Source: Lachnospiraceae bacterium (lineage in GTDB: Bacteria > Bacillota_A > Clostridia > Lachnospirales > Lachnospiraceae). Taken from it: 18,322 nucleotides of DNA. Shown here in pieces: positions 1 through 7,748 of the stretch (position 1 is its first letter; each line of letters begins with the position of its first letter). The stretch lies in assembly GCA_017996675.1 (NCBI GenBank), contig JAGOGN010000010.1, forward strand, positions 1 to 18,322, in the 5' to 3' direction. The notes below the pieces were generated by a model. It had not been told where the DNA came from. It ran no database searches and saw only the letters and a program-made list of their open reading frames with translations. The position numbers and the translations under genes were made by a program.

Positions 1-1
1 G

Positions 2-127
2 TTGCTGGAAGAATTACTTGTAATGCTTGCACAAAAAGGTGAAAAAGAGACTTTTGCATATATAAAGAACAATCATTTGAATAAAAGAGGTGAAAGAAAT
101 GGACGATCAAAAGAAAATATTGTTTAG
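2..127 (+). CDS. Possible 3' end of an upstream gene (partial, doubtful)
   Basis: A reading frame open at the left edge runs for 41 codons and ends in TAG at 125-127, overlapping the start of trpS by 29 bases. The peptide begins LLEELLVMLAQKGEK and is followed by a lysine/asparagine/arginine-rich tail. The first part could be an amphipathic helix from the end of a real protein, but the tail after about codon 25 looks like translated leader DNA. I do not recognise a family. The other two plus frames stop within the first 42 bases, so if a gene enters from the left on this strand it either ends here or ends almost at once. A 29-base overlap is longer than usual, which lowers confidence. Confidence 0.2.
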   Translation: MLEELLVMLAQKGEKETFAYIKNNHLNKRGERNGRSKENIV

Positions 128-1103
128 TGGAATGCAGGCGACTGGAAATATTACGTTGGGAAATTATCTTGGGGCAATGAAGAACTGGGTATCTCTTAGC
201 GAAGAATATGACTGCTTTTACAGTGTAGTTGATCTACATTCTATTACAGTCAGACAGGATCCTGCGGAATTAAGAAAGCGTGCCCGTAATCTTTTGATGC
301 TCTATATCGCTGCAGGACTTGATCCTGAAAAAAATTGTATTTATTATCAGTCGCATGTTTCCGCACATGCAGAGCTGGCTTGGATTTTGAACTGTTTTAC
401 TTATATGGGGGAATTAAACCGTATGACGCAGTTTAAAGATAAATCACAGAAAAATGTAGATAATATCAATGCTGGCCTTTACACCTATCCAGTTTTAATG
501 GCTGCAGATATTTTGTTATATCAGACCAATTTGGTTCCGGTTGGAAAAGATCAAATGCAACACCTTGAAATAACAAGGGATATTGCCACTCGTTTTAACG
601 GTGTTTATGGTGATGTGTTTACCGTTCCAGAAGCGTATCTAGGAAAATCTGGTGCGAAAATCATGAGTTTACAGGATCCAACACGTAAGATGTCGAAATC
701 AGATGACAATTTAAATGCATCCATTTTTTTGACAGATGATACGGATGTGGTGATTCGAAAATTTAAAAGAGCTGTGACCGATAGCATAGGTGTGATTCAG
801 TATTGTGATGAGCAACCAGGAATTAAAAATTTAATTGATATCTATTGCGCATGCCAAGGAGTGCAACCTTGGATGGTAGTAAATGAGTTTGAAGGAAAAG
901 GATATGGAGATTTTAAACTTGCTGTTGGAGAGGTCGTAGCGAATACCTTAAAGCCAATTCAGACTCGATTTAGTGAACTGGAAAAAGAGAAAGCTTATAT
1001 CGATTCCAGAATCAAGGAAAATGGCGAAAAGGCAAATTATTATGCAACAAAGACACTTCGGAAAGTACAAAAAAAAGTCGGATTCCCAGAGAGAATCCGT
1101 TAA
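99..1103 (+). CDS. trpS: Tryptophan--tRNA ligase (TrpRS)
   Basis: Cytoplasmic class I aminoacyl-tRNA synthetase that activates tryptophan with ATP and attaches it to tRNA-Trp. Length is 334 residues, normal for bacterial TrpRS. The HIGH-equivalent motif is TGNITLGN at residues 15-22 within the family-typical SGMQATGNITLGNYLGA. A DQMQHLEITRDIA segment near residues 153-165 is the usual active-site helix. The KMSKS loop is KMSKS at residues 197-201. I chose ATG at 99 because AGAGGTG at 85-91 lies 7 bases upstream; the GTG at 90 overlaps that ribosome site and would only add three residues. The gene appears monocistronic. Its stop (1101-1103) interlocks with the stop of the convergent gene on the minus strand. 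No T-box leader is visible in the 98 bases before the start, but the window begins too close to exclude one. Confidence 0.97.
   Translation: MDDQKKILFSGMQATGNITLGNYLGAMKNWVSLSEEYDCFYSVVDLHSITVRQDPAELRKRARNLLMLYIAAGLDPEKNCIYYQSHVSAHAELAWILNCFTYMGELNRMTQFKDKSQKNVDNINAGLYTYPVLMAADILLYQTNLVPVGKDQMQHLEITRDIATRFNGVYGDVFTVPEAYLGKSGAKIMSLQDPTRKMSKSDDNLNASIFLTDDTDVVIRKFKRAVTDSIGVIQYCDEQPGIKNLIDIYCACQGVQPWMVVNEFEGKGYGDFKLAVGEVVANTLKPIQTRFSELEKEKAYIDSRIKENGEKANYYATKTLRKVQKKVGFPERIR
1069..1099 (-). terminator. Intrinsic terminator of the RluA-family gene, embedded in trpS
   Basis: Read on the minus strand, the seven-base arm CGGATTC (1099-1093), a seven-base loop and the perfect complementary arm GAATCCG (1085-1079) are followed after two bases by eight consecutive T (1076-1069). 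The stem begins on the base immediately after the TAA stop of the minus-strand gene (1102-1100). This is the classical layout of a Rho-independent terminator. The same DNA encodes the last residues of TrpRS on the plus strand, so one stretch serves both as coding sequence and as terminator of the opposite gene. No equivalent hairpin with a T tract is visible for plus-strand trpS transcripts. Confidence 0.75.
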
Positions 1104-1981
1104 AGCAAAGTTGCCATATCGATTGGAAGTGGCTGCATGAATTGACAAATTGTTCCAGTGACAGGATGTGGAAATGTTAATTGATAAGAGTGTAGTGCTT
1201 GACGCGGTAAGCTTTGATCGAGAGGATTGTAGATTCCATCTCCAAGGAGAGGATGACCAATCGCTTTCATATGAACACGAATTTGATGGGTTCTTCCTGT
1301 TTCCAGATTTAAGGAAATGAGGGAGTTCCCATTTTTTGTTGCCAGGCGTTGGTAGTGGGTAATTGCTTGTTCACCAGTTTCCCAGTCAATACAGCGTTCA
1401 ATTGTGGAACCACTTACTCGTCCAATTGGAAGATCGATCGTACCACATAAAGGAGTGATTCCGCTAACAAGAGCAAGATAAGTGCGTTTAATCAGACGGT
1501 TTTTCATGGACAGAGAAAGCTTCGCTGCACTAAAATAGTGTTTGGCAATTACAGTCAAACCAGTGGTATCTCTGTCTAATCGATTAATACACCGAAAGGT
1601 AAATGGTTCACCTTGTTGCAGGTAATAGTATTGAACTGCATTTGCAAGGGTGTTGGCATAATTATTTTGGGAAGGATGAATTGGACAATCAAAATCTTTG
1701 TTGATTACTAAAATATCATCATCTTCATAATGTATGGGTAAGAATCGGTTGGAGGGAACAATATTGGCAGAATTACTTTGATCGTCGATGGTCAGAATCA
1801 GATGATCCCCAGGATAAATGGTTTCCCAAAAGTGCTTCCAAATTTGATTGACCATCACTCCCTGTTCTGTTTGCTTCAGATTTTTAATGATGGAACTGGT
1901 AAATCCATGACTGCGAACGAAGGCTTCAATTGTTACTGGGGCAAAGTGCTGTGGAATGATATAATGTAGCGTGCGTTTCAT
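1100..1981 (-). CDS. RluA-family RNA pseudouridine synthase
   Basis: Predicted to convert specific uridines in ribosomal or transfer RNA to pseudouridine. The protein has 293 residues. The N-terminal ~75 residues resemble the S4-like RNA-binding part of RluD/RluC type enzymes, though divergent. The catalytic motif reads NRLDRDTTGL at residues 133-142, with the nucleophilic aspartate at D136; the family consensus is HRLDxxTSG, so the leading His is Asn and the Ser is Thr here. A second family motif, GRTHQIRVHM, lies at 229-238, followed by GHPLLGD at 242-248. ATG at 1981 is preceded by GCGAGGTT, an acceptable ribosome site. The target site (RluA, RluC or RluD class, or tRNA) cannot be told from sequence alone. 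It is transcribed towards trpS and ends in an interlocked stop with it, followed directly by a terminator hairpin. Confidence 0.9.
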   Translation of the reverse strand: MKRTLHYIIPQHFAPVTIEAFVRSHGFTSSIIKNLKQTEQGVMVNQIWKHFWETIYPGDHLILTIDDQSNSANIVPSNRFLPIHYEDDDILVINKDFDCPIHPSQNNYANTLANAVQYYYLQQGEPFTFRCINRLDRDTTGLTVIAKHYFSAAKLSLSMKNRLIKRTYLALVSGITPLCGTIDLPIGRVSGSTIERCIDWETGEQAITHYQRLATKNGNSLISLNLETGRTHQIRVHMKAIGHPLLGDGIYNPLDQSLPRQALHSYQLTFPHPVTGTICQFMQPLPIDMATLL

Positions 1982-2039
1982 AAATAACCTCGCTTTATAA
2001 AAATTTAATGAAACAAGTTCTTTTCTTTTTTTTGAATCG

Positions 2040-2048
2040 TGCTATTAT
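2040..2048 (+). promoter_or_regulatory. Possible extended -10 promoter for comM-dprA-topA
   Basis: TGCTATTAT is an extended -10 element (TGn followed by TATTAT). No convincing -35 box sits 16-18 bases upstream, only a T-rich stretch (2018-2032), which fits an extended -10 promoter but is weak evidence. It would start transcripts near 2055 and would overlap the -10 of the divergent minus-strand gene, so only one of the two promoters could be occupied at a time. Confidence 0.3.
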
Positions 2049-2054
2049 GATAGC
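2041..2054. repeat. Palindrome GCTAT-TATG-ATAGC in the divergent promoter
   Basis: A perfect 5-bp inverted repeat with a 4-base spacer that covers the -10 elements of both divergent promoters. It could be an operator, but no regulator for it is encoded in the window and short palindromes are common in AT-rich DNA. Confidence 0.4.
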
Positions 2055-2075
2055 ATCTATTTTAAATCATCGCAA
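2047..2075 (-). promoter_or_regulatory. Probable sigma-A type promoter of the RluA-family gene
   Basis: On the minus strand a -35 element TTGCGA (2075-2070) and a -10 element TATCAT (2052-2047) are separated by 17 bases. Four of six and four of six bases match the TTGACA and TATAAT consensus. The transcription start would be near 2040, leaving a leader of about 59 bases before ATG 1981. The -10 lies within the palindrome GCTAT-TATG-ATAGC (2041-2054) and overlaps a possible plus-strand promoter. Confidence 0.45.
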
Positions 2076-2087
2076 TCATTCGATTGC
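2072..2087. repeat. Palindrome GCAATC-ATTC-GATTGC upstream of comM
   Basis: A perfect 6-bp inverted repeat with a 4-base loop. It overlaps the -35 of the minus-strand promoter and lies in the predicted 5' leader of comM, 10 bases before the ribosome site AAAGGAG (2098-2104). It could act as an operator or as an mRNA hairpin; neither is proven. Confidence 0.4.
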
Positions 2088-2110
2088 ACCATTTCCCAAA
2101 GGAGAAACAA

Positions 2111-3655
2111 TTGTATAGTGAAGTCATAACTGCCATGCTACAAGGGATGGAAAGTATTTTAGTAGGAGTTGAAGCCGATATTTCAGATGGGTTACCGATT
2201 TTTGAAATGGTTGGTTACCTTAGTTCAGAAGTAAGAGAAGCAAAAGAACGAGTAAGAATGGGTTTGAAAAACTCAGGATATAAATTAAGCCCGAAAAAAA
2301 TAACTTTAAATTTGAAACCTGCATATATTAGAAAATCAGGAACGGGATTTGATCTTCCTGCTGCCATTGCACTTGCGGCTGCAATGGGAATTGTTTTGCC
2401 CAAAAGACTGAGAGAAACCCTTTTAATAGGAGAAATCGGACTAGATGGGAGTGTGCATCCAGTTTGCGGAATTCTGCCCATTGTTTGTATGATGAAAGAA
2501 AAAGGAATTTTTTCGATTGTACTTGCAAAAGAAAATGAAACGGAAGCGAAGATGATTCATGGAGTTCATGTTGTAGGAGTTTCTTCTATTCAGGAAGCAA
2601 TTCTCTATCTAAATGAAGGAATGACGACTTCTAGCCAACAAAACAACGGAACCGATATACAAACTAAAATAGAACCATCTAAGTGTGAGGGTGAAAAAGA
2701 TTTTAAAGATATTCATGGACAACGACTGATTCGTAGAGCATGTGAAGTGGCGGTTAGCGGAATGCACCATATGATCATTGTTGGGCCGCCAGGTGCAGGT
2801 AAGACAATGGTCGCTAGCAGAATACCTTCCATCATGCCGGAAATGTCCATGGATGAAATACTGGATGTTTCTAAAATTTATAGTATCTGTGGACTGCTGC
2901 CCAAAGATACCATTCTAACAAATCGACCTTTTCGTTCTCCACATCATTCGATTACCTTACATGGGATGATTGGAGGAGGGGTACGGTTACGTCCAGGTGA
3001 GGTATCGCTATCCCATCACGGGGTCTTATTTTTGGATGAAATGGCGGAGTTTTCAAAGCAGACACTAGATCAGCTACGCCAACCACTAGAGGATAAGCAA
3101 ATGACCATTACGAGAGCAACTGGATCATTTTTGTTTCCAGCTGATTTTATGCTCGTTGGAGCAATGAACCCATGTAAATGTGGCTATTTTCCAGACCTAT
3201 CTAAGTGTAATTGTACAGAAACCAGTATCCGCAATTATTTGAATCGCGTGAGCAGACCACTATTAGATCGCTTGGATTTATCTGTCCCGGCAACCGAAGT
3301 GAGCTTTGAAGAACTTTCCTCATCAAAGCCGCAAGAAACATCAAAAGAAGTGCGAGATCGTGTATTCAACTGTCATCAAATTCAAAAGAAGAGATACGAG
3401 GGGCAACATTTTCGTTTTAATAGTCAAATTCCTTCCTCGCAAATCGAACTGGTATGTAAGACTGATTTGGAAAGCCGGTCATTTTTGAAAAAAACATATC
3501 AAAAAGAACAACTGACAGTCAGAAGTTATCATAAATTATTACGTGTTGCACGAACCATTGCAGATATGGAACAAAAGGAACAAATTCAGTTGGTTCATAT
3601 AATGGAAGCACTTTGTTATCGGGAGGCAGAGGCGAAATATTGGAAAAGACAATGA
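2111..3655 (+). CDS. comM: YifB/ComM family Mg-chelatase-like AAA+ ATPase
   Basis: ComM is a hexameric AAA+ helicase that promotes branch migration of the recombination intermediate during natural transformation; many non-competent bacteria also carry it. The protein has 514 residues, as usual. The N-terminal ~170 residues are the Lon-protease-like ChlI domain (VEADISDGLPIFEMVG near residue 20). Walker A is GPPGAGKT at 225-232 and Walker B is GVLFLDE at 304-310. The segment MNPCKCGYF with further cysteines is the family's small cysteine cluster. I chose the TTG at 2111 because AAAGGAG (2098-2104) lies 6 bases upstream and the resulting LYSEVITAMLQG start (Met first when initiated) matches family N termini; the in-frame TTG at 2084 has no ribosome site. 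The stop overlaps the dprA start in ATGA, indicating translational coupling. Confidence 0.93.
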   Translation: MYSEVITAMLQGMESILVGVEADISDGLPIFEMVGYLSSEVREAKERVRMGLKNSGYKLSPKKITLNLKPAYIRKSGTGFDLPAAIALAAAMGIVLPKRLRETLLIGEIGLDGSVHPVCGILPIVCMMKEKGIFSIVLAKENETEAKMIHGVHVVGVSSIQEAILYLNEGMTTSSQQNNGTDIQTKIEPSKCEGEKDFKDIHGQRLIRRACEVAVSGMHHMIIVGPPGAGKTMVASRIPSIMPEMSMDEILDVSKIYSICGLLPKDTILTNRPFRSPHHSITLHGMIGGGVRLRPGEVSLSHHGVLFLDEMAEFSKQTLDQLRQPLEDKQMTITRATGSFLFPADFMLVGAMNPCKCGYFPDLSKCNCTETSIRNYLNRVSRPLLDRLDLSVPATEVSFEELSSSKPQETSKEVRDRVFNCHQIQKKRYEGQHFRFNSQIPSSQIELVCKTDLESRSFLKKTYQKEQLTVRSYHKLLRVARTIADMEQKEQIQLVHIMEALCYREAEAKYWKRQ

Positions 3656-4734
3656 AATATAATTATTGGTTATGGAATGTGAAAGGATTCGGAGATCAAC
3701 GATGTCATCATTGTATCGAAACGTTTAAAAGTGCAAAGCAATTATATGAAGCAAGCTTTTTGGAACTTCAAAAAGTCCCTGGACTAAAGGAGAAGGAGAT
3801 TCAAAGCTTATTAGATAGTAAGAAGAGTTGGAATTTAGAACAGGAATGGGAACGATTATTAGAGTCCGGCTGTACTTTTTTAACGAGAAACGATCCGGGT
3901 TATCCAAATAGACTTTTAAATATAGATCCCGTGCCATTTGCATTATATAGCAAAGGGAATTTGCCTCAACAGGATCAGTTTCAGGTGGCAATTGTTGGGG
4001 CAAGAATGTGTACCGGTTATGGAGAGCAGGTCGCGCAGCAATTGGGAAAAGAATTCGCAAAAATGGGAATCGGTGTCATTAGTGGATTAGCCAGAGGTGT
4101 GGATACGGCCTCACTATGGGGAGCAATTCGGGAAAATGGTGCTTCCTATGGAGTTTTAGGCGGGGGAGTGAACTATGTGTATCCTCCAGAAAACAAGAAA
4201 ATATATCATCAGATACTGGAAAATGGGGGGCTACTATCCCAGTATCATCCGAATCAACAGCCGCAGGCACAATTTTTTTCTTATAGAAACCGAATTATTA
4301 GTGGACTCGCAGACGCAGTAATTGTAATCGAAGCAAAAGAGAAAAGTGGATCTTTGATCACCGCGGATTTTGCTCTTAGTCAAGGAAAAGAGGTGTATGC
4401 AATTCCTGGTCGAATGAATGACCCGGTAAGTCAGGGCTGTAACCAACTGATCCATCAGGGAGCGCAAATTGTCGTATCGATTGAGTCTCTTTTTGAAGAT
4501 ATGAAACTTTTTAATCGAAAATTTTATGAAAAAAGTGTCAAAAACAAAATTCGGCTTGAAAAAGAAGAATTGTTGGTGTATAGTTGTCTAGGTCTTCATC
4601 CGAAATCGTTTTCACAGGTAATGGAAGAAGTTCAACTTCCAATTGGACAGCTGATGAAGATTATAAATGAACTAGTAGATCAAGAACTTATTGTTGAATA
4701 TTATAAGAATTATTATTGTAGGAGTGAAGTATAG
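3652..4734 (+). CDS. dprA: DNA-processing protein DprA (Smf)
   Basis: DprA binds incoming single-stranded DNA during transformation, protects it and loads RecA. The protein has 360 residues. The N-terminal part (about 1-70) is the helix-hairpin-helix region, including KVPGLKEKEIQSLL. The central Rossmann-like fold carries the signature SGLARGVDTASL at 144-155, then GGGVNYVYPPEN, and NRIISGLADAVIVIEA with SGSLITADFALSQGKEVYAIPG. The last ~65 residues form the winged-helix (DML1-like) domain. The ATG at 3652 overlaps the comM stop as ATGA and gives a start, MKYNYWLWN, typical of the family; an in-frame TTG at 3613 would lie inside comM. The conserved DTAAH of many DprA proteins reads DTASL, so the histidine is missing. 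The stop shares one base with the topA start. Confidence 0.95.
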   Translation: MKYNYWLWNVKGFGDQRCHHCIETFKSAKQLYEASFLELQKVPGLKEKEIQSLLDSKKSWNLEQEWERLLESGCTFLTRNDPGYPNRLLNIDPVPFALYSKGNLPQQDQFQVAIVGARMCTGYGEQVAQQLGKEFAKMGIGVISGLARGVDTASLWGAIRENGASYGVLGGGVNYVYPPENKKIYHQILENGGLLSQYHPNQQPQAQFFSYRNRIISGLADAVIVIEAKEKSGSLITADFALSQGKEVYAIPGRMNDPVSQGCNQLIHQGAQIVVSIESLFEDMKLFNRKFYEKSVKNKIRLEKEELLVYSCLGLHPKSFSQVMEEVQLPIGQLMKIINELVDQELIVEYYKNYYCRSEV

Positions 4735-6806
4735 TGGCTAAATATTTGGTTATCGTGGAATCACCGGCTAAGGTGAAAACAATCAAGAAATTTTTAGGAA
4801 AGAATTACGAAGTGGCCGCTAGTAACGGACATGTCAGAGACTTGCCAAAAAGCCAGATGGGTATTGATGTGGAAAACGACTATGAGCCAAAATACATTAC
4901 AATCCGTGGCAAAGGAGATGTTTTAGCAAAGCTTCGTAAAGAAGTGAAGAAGGCAGAAATAATCTATCTTGCAACTGACCCTGACCGTGAAGGAGAAGCG
5001 ATTTCCTGGCATTTATACCACTCGCTGAAACTGGAAGGAAAGAAAGTCTATCGAATTAGTTTCAATGAAATTACTCAAACAGCAGTGAAAGCTTCTTTAA
5101 AAGAAGCGAGAGAAATTCATATGGATTTAGTCGATGCACAACAGGCCAGAAGAATTTTAGACAGAATGGTTGGATATAAAATCAGTCCGTTATTATGGGC
5201 AAAAGTGAAGCGGGGCTTAAGCGCTGGACGTGTTCAGTCTGTTGCGCTTCGAATCATTTGTGACAGAGAAAGCTTGATTGATGCGTTTATTCCTTCGGAA
5301 TACTGGACCATCAAGGCACAGTTAAACCTGGCGGGACATAAAGAGATTCTTACTGCTAATTTAAGTAGTAAGAAAGCTGGTAAAAATGAAGTGGAAACAA
5401 AAGAAGAAGCGGATCATATTCGTGAGGTGGTTGAAAGTAATCCATTTATTGTAAAGGAAATTAAAAATGGAGAACGTACGAAAAAAGCGCCTCTTCCATT
5501 TATAACAAGTTCATTGCAGCAGGAAGCATCAAAAGTGTTGAATTTTTCAACTCAGAAAACCATGCGTATTGCACAACAACTTTATGAAGGTGTTGAGGTG
5601 AAAGGATTTGGTACGGTTGGATTAATTACTTATTTGCGTACAGATTCAACAAGAATCTCGGATGAAGCCGTTGAACACGCACATGCATACATAACTGAAA
5701 ACTATGGCCCGCAGTATAGTGCCATTGGACAAAAAGTAAAGAAAAACGCTGGTAAAGTTCAGGATGCTCATGAGGCAATTAGACCGAGTGATATCAATCG
5801 TACGCCTGTTATTGTAAAAGAATCATTATCAAGAGATCAGTTTCGTTTATATCAGTTAATCTGGAAACGTTTCTGTGCAAGCAGAATGACAGACGCAAAG
5901 TATGAAACAATTTCAGTGAAGCTGGAAAGTGGAGGTTATCCATTTACACTTTCTTCTTCTAAAACGGTATTTGAAGGATTCATGAATGTGTATTCATCAG
6001 ATGACGAGGAAAAAGAAAACAGTAATCAAAAAATTAGCTTTCTAAAAGTAGGCGACCAATTGAATTTGGTTGAAATCATCAATGAACAGCATTTTACGCA
6101 ACCACTGCCTCATTATACGGAAGCTTCTTTGGTAAAAGCATTAGAGGAACTTGGAATTGGACGTCCAAGTACTTATTCGCCAACGATTTCTACTATTATA
6201 GCAAGACGTTACATTGCAAAAGAAGGAAAGAATCTTTATGTAACGGAACTTGGTGAAGTGGTGAATCGTATTATGACGGAAATGTTTTCGGATATTGTAA
6301 ACGAACAGTTTACCGCGAATATGGAATCTCAATTGGATAAAATCGCGGATGGTCAGATGGAATGGAAAGAAATCGTTCGTGATTTCTACCCACGTTTGGA
6401 CGAAGAGGTGTTAAGAGCAGAAGTGGATTTGGAAAAAGTACAAATCCATGATGAAGTATCCGATGAAATTTGTGATTTGTGTGGAAAAAATCTGGTAATT
6501 AAATACGGACCACATGGTAAATTCCTTGCCTGCCCAGGATTCCCTGAGTGTCGAAATACGAAACCATATTTCGAAAAAACAGGTGTAGAATGCCCAAAAT
6601 GTGGGAAACAAATCGTATTAAAGAAAACGAAAAAGGGCCGTAAGTACTACGGGTGCGAAAACAATCCAGAATGTGATTTTATGTCCTGGCAAAAGGTTTC
6701 CAAAGAGAAATGTCCGACTTGTGGTGGGTATATGTTGGAAAAAGGAAACAAATTGGTTTGTGCTGACGAACAATGCGGTTATGTAATCGAAGAAAAACGA
6801 AATTAA
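4734..6806 (+). CDS. topA: DNA topoisomerase I (type IA)
   Basis: Relaxes negatively supercoiled DNA by transient single-strand cleavage. Length is 690 residues, like Bacillus TopA. The Toprim domain starts at residue 3 (YLVIVESPAKVKTIKKFLG), with the acidic metal-binding triad in TDPDREGEAISWH (D82, D84, E88 region). The catalytic tyrosine is Y300 in TYLRTDSTR. The C terminus carries three zinc-ribbon units: CDLCGKN with CPGFPEC, CPKCGKQ with CENNPEC, and CPTCGGY with CADEQC. The GTG start at 4734 has TAGGAG (4719-4724) 9 bases upstream and overlaps the last base of the dprA stop. No terminator hairpin follows the stop, so transcripts may read into codY. Confidence 0.97.
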   Translation: MAKYLVIVESPAKVKTIKKFLGKNYEVAASNGHVRDLPKSQMGIDVENDYEPKYITIRGKGDVLAKLRKEVKKAEIIYLATDPDREGEAISWHLYHSLKLEGKKVYRISFNEITQTAVKASLKEAREIHMDLVDAQQARRILDRMVGYKISPLLWAKVKRGLSAGRVQSVALRIICDRESLIDAFIPSEYWTIKAQLNLAGHKEILTANLSSKKAGKNEVETKEEADHIREVVESNPFIVKEIKNGERTKKAPLPFITSSLQQEASKVLNFSTQKTMRIAQQLYEGVEVKGFGTVGLITYLRTDSTRISDEAVEHAHAYITENYGPQYSAIGQKVKKNAGKVQDAHEAIRPSDINRTPVIVKESLSRDQFRLYQLIWKRFCASRMTDAKYETISVKLESGGYPFTLSSSKTVFEGFMNVYSSDDEEKENSNQKISFLKVGDQLNLVEIINEQHFTQPLPHYTEASLVKALEELGIGRPSTYSPTISTIIARRYIAKEGKNLYVTELGEVVNRIMTEMFSDIVNEQFTANMESQLDKIADGQMEWKEIVRDFYPRLDEEVLRAEVDLEKVQIHDEVSDEICDLCGKNLVIKYGPHGKFLACPGFPECRNTKPYFEKTGVECPKCGKQIVLKKTKKGRKYYGCENNPECDFMSWQKVSKEKCPTCGGYMLEKGNKLVCADEQCGYVIEEKRN

Positions 6807-6834
6807 GAAAAAAACGTGAAATTTAGCAAAATTG

Positions 6835-6863
6835 TTGAAAAATTATAAAAAGTGTGTTACATT
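6835..6863 (+). promoter_or_regulatory. Sigma-A type promoter of codY
   Basis: A -35 element TTGAAA (6835-6840) and a -10 element TACATT (6858-6863) are separated by 17 bases, and TG one base before the -10 (6855-6856) makes it an extended -10. The start point would be near 6870, about 38 bases before the codY ATG. A 15-base AT-rich imperfect palindrome (6830-6844) overlaps the -35 and is discussed as a possible degenerate CodY box. Confidence 0.65.
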
Positions 6864-6907
6864 AAAATCGCACTCTGATGAAGAGGCGGAAAGGGGAACA
6901 TTTAATA

Positions 6908-7696
6908 ATGAGCGTACAGTTACTTGATAAAACAAGAAAAATCAACAAATTACTTCATAATAACAATTCATCGAAAGTAGTTTTTAATGATATCTGCAGC
7001 GTCTTGACTGAAATCCTCAATTCTAATGTCCTTGTAATTAGTAAAAAGGGAAAGGTTCTTGGAACCAGTGTTAGTGAGGGAATTGCAGAAATCAGTGAAT
7101 TGATTGTTGATGAAGTTGGTGGATTTATTGATGGACTTTTGAACGAACGTCTGTTAGGTATTTTATCCACAAAAGAGAATGTGAATTTAGAAACTCTTGG
7201 ATTTACTACACCTGATATTGGAAAGTATAATGCTATCATCACTCCAATTGATATCGCAGGAGAGAGATTAGGCACATTGTTTATATACAAAAAACTTGAA
7301 GCCTATGATATTGACGATATTATTTTATGTGAATATGGTACTACAGTAGTAGGACTTGAAATGATGCGTTCTGTAAATGAAGAAAGTGCAGAAGAAACAA
7401 GAAAAGTTCAGGTAGTAAAATCAGCTGTTTCAACTTTATCGTTCTCAGAATTAGAAGCAATCGTACATATTTTTGATGAATTAGATGGAAAAGAAGGCAT
7501 TCTTGTTGCAAGTAAAATTGCAGACAGAGTTGGAATTACAAGAAGCGTTATTGTAAATGCATTACGCAAGTTTGAGAGTGCTGGAGTAATTGAATCCCGT
7601 TCATCCGGTATGAAAGGAACTTATATTAAAGTTCTGAACGATGTAATTTTTGACGAATTAGAAATCATTAAAAGCCAGAATTTCAAAAAGAACTAA
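6908..7696 (+). CDS. codY: GTP-sensing global transcriptional regulator CodY
   Basis: CodY represses or activates many nutrient-response genes when bound to GTP and branched-chain amino acids. The protein has 262 residues against 259 in B. subtilis. The N-terminal GAF-type effector domain covers about 1-155, with the retained GERLGTL segment at 118-124. A linker helix follows, then the winged helix-turn-helix with ASKIADRVGITRSVIVNALRK from residue 201, nearly identical to B. subtilis CodY. ATG at 6908 is preceded by AAAGGGG (6889-6895); the in-frame start at 6878 has no ribosome site and adds a non-family MKRRKGEHLI. The DNA-binding half is highly conserved while the effector pocket is not: no basic residue occurs at 50-80, where B. 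subtilis has Arg61. It has its own promoter and terminator, between topA and the flagellar operon. Confidence 0.96.
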   Translation: MSVQLLDKTRKINKLLHNNNSSKVVFNDICSVLTEILNSNVLVISKKGKVLGTSVSEGIAEISELIVDEVGGFIDGLLNERLLGILSTKENVNLETLGFTTPDIGKYNAIITPIDIAGERLGTLFIYKKLEAYDIDDIILCEYGTTVVGLEMMRSVNEESAEETRKVQVVKSAVSTLSFSELEAIVHIFDELDGKEGILVASKIADRVGITRSVIVNALRKFESAGVIESRSSGMKGTYIKVLNDVIFDELEIIKSQNFKKN

Positions 7697-7715
7697 TTAA
7701 GGATACTTAATTTGT

Positions 7716-7748
7716 AAAAGGATTTACAGGAAACTGTAAATCCTTTTT
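7716..7748 (+). terminator. Strong intrinsic terminator after codY
   Basis: A perfect 14-bp stem, AAAAGGATTTACAG (7716-7729) paired with CTGTAAATCCTTTT (7734-7747), closed by a GAAA tetraloop, ends in a run of five T (7744-7748). It lies 19 bases after the codY stop and separates codY transcription from the flagellar operon. Confidence 0.95.

Noticed and set aside
1..98. T-box leader before trpS
   Set aside because: None of the conserved T-box core (AGGGTGGnACCGCG) or a terminator hairpin is present in the 98 bases available; the window starts too late to say more.
3725..4060. 111-codon minus-strand ORF opposite dprA
   Set aside because: Overlaps the conserved DprA coding region and has no ribosome site or known domain.
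6551..6574. Perfect 8-bp inverted repeat TCGAAATA / TATTTCGA in topA
   Set aside because: AT-rich, 8-base loop, inside the zinc-ribbon coding region, with no T tract; such repeats are expected by chance in 18 kb.
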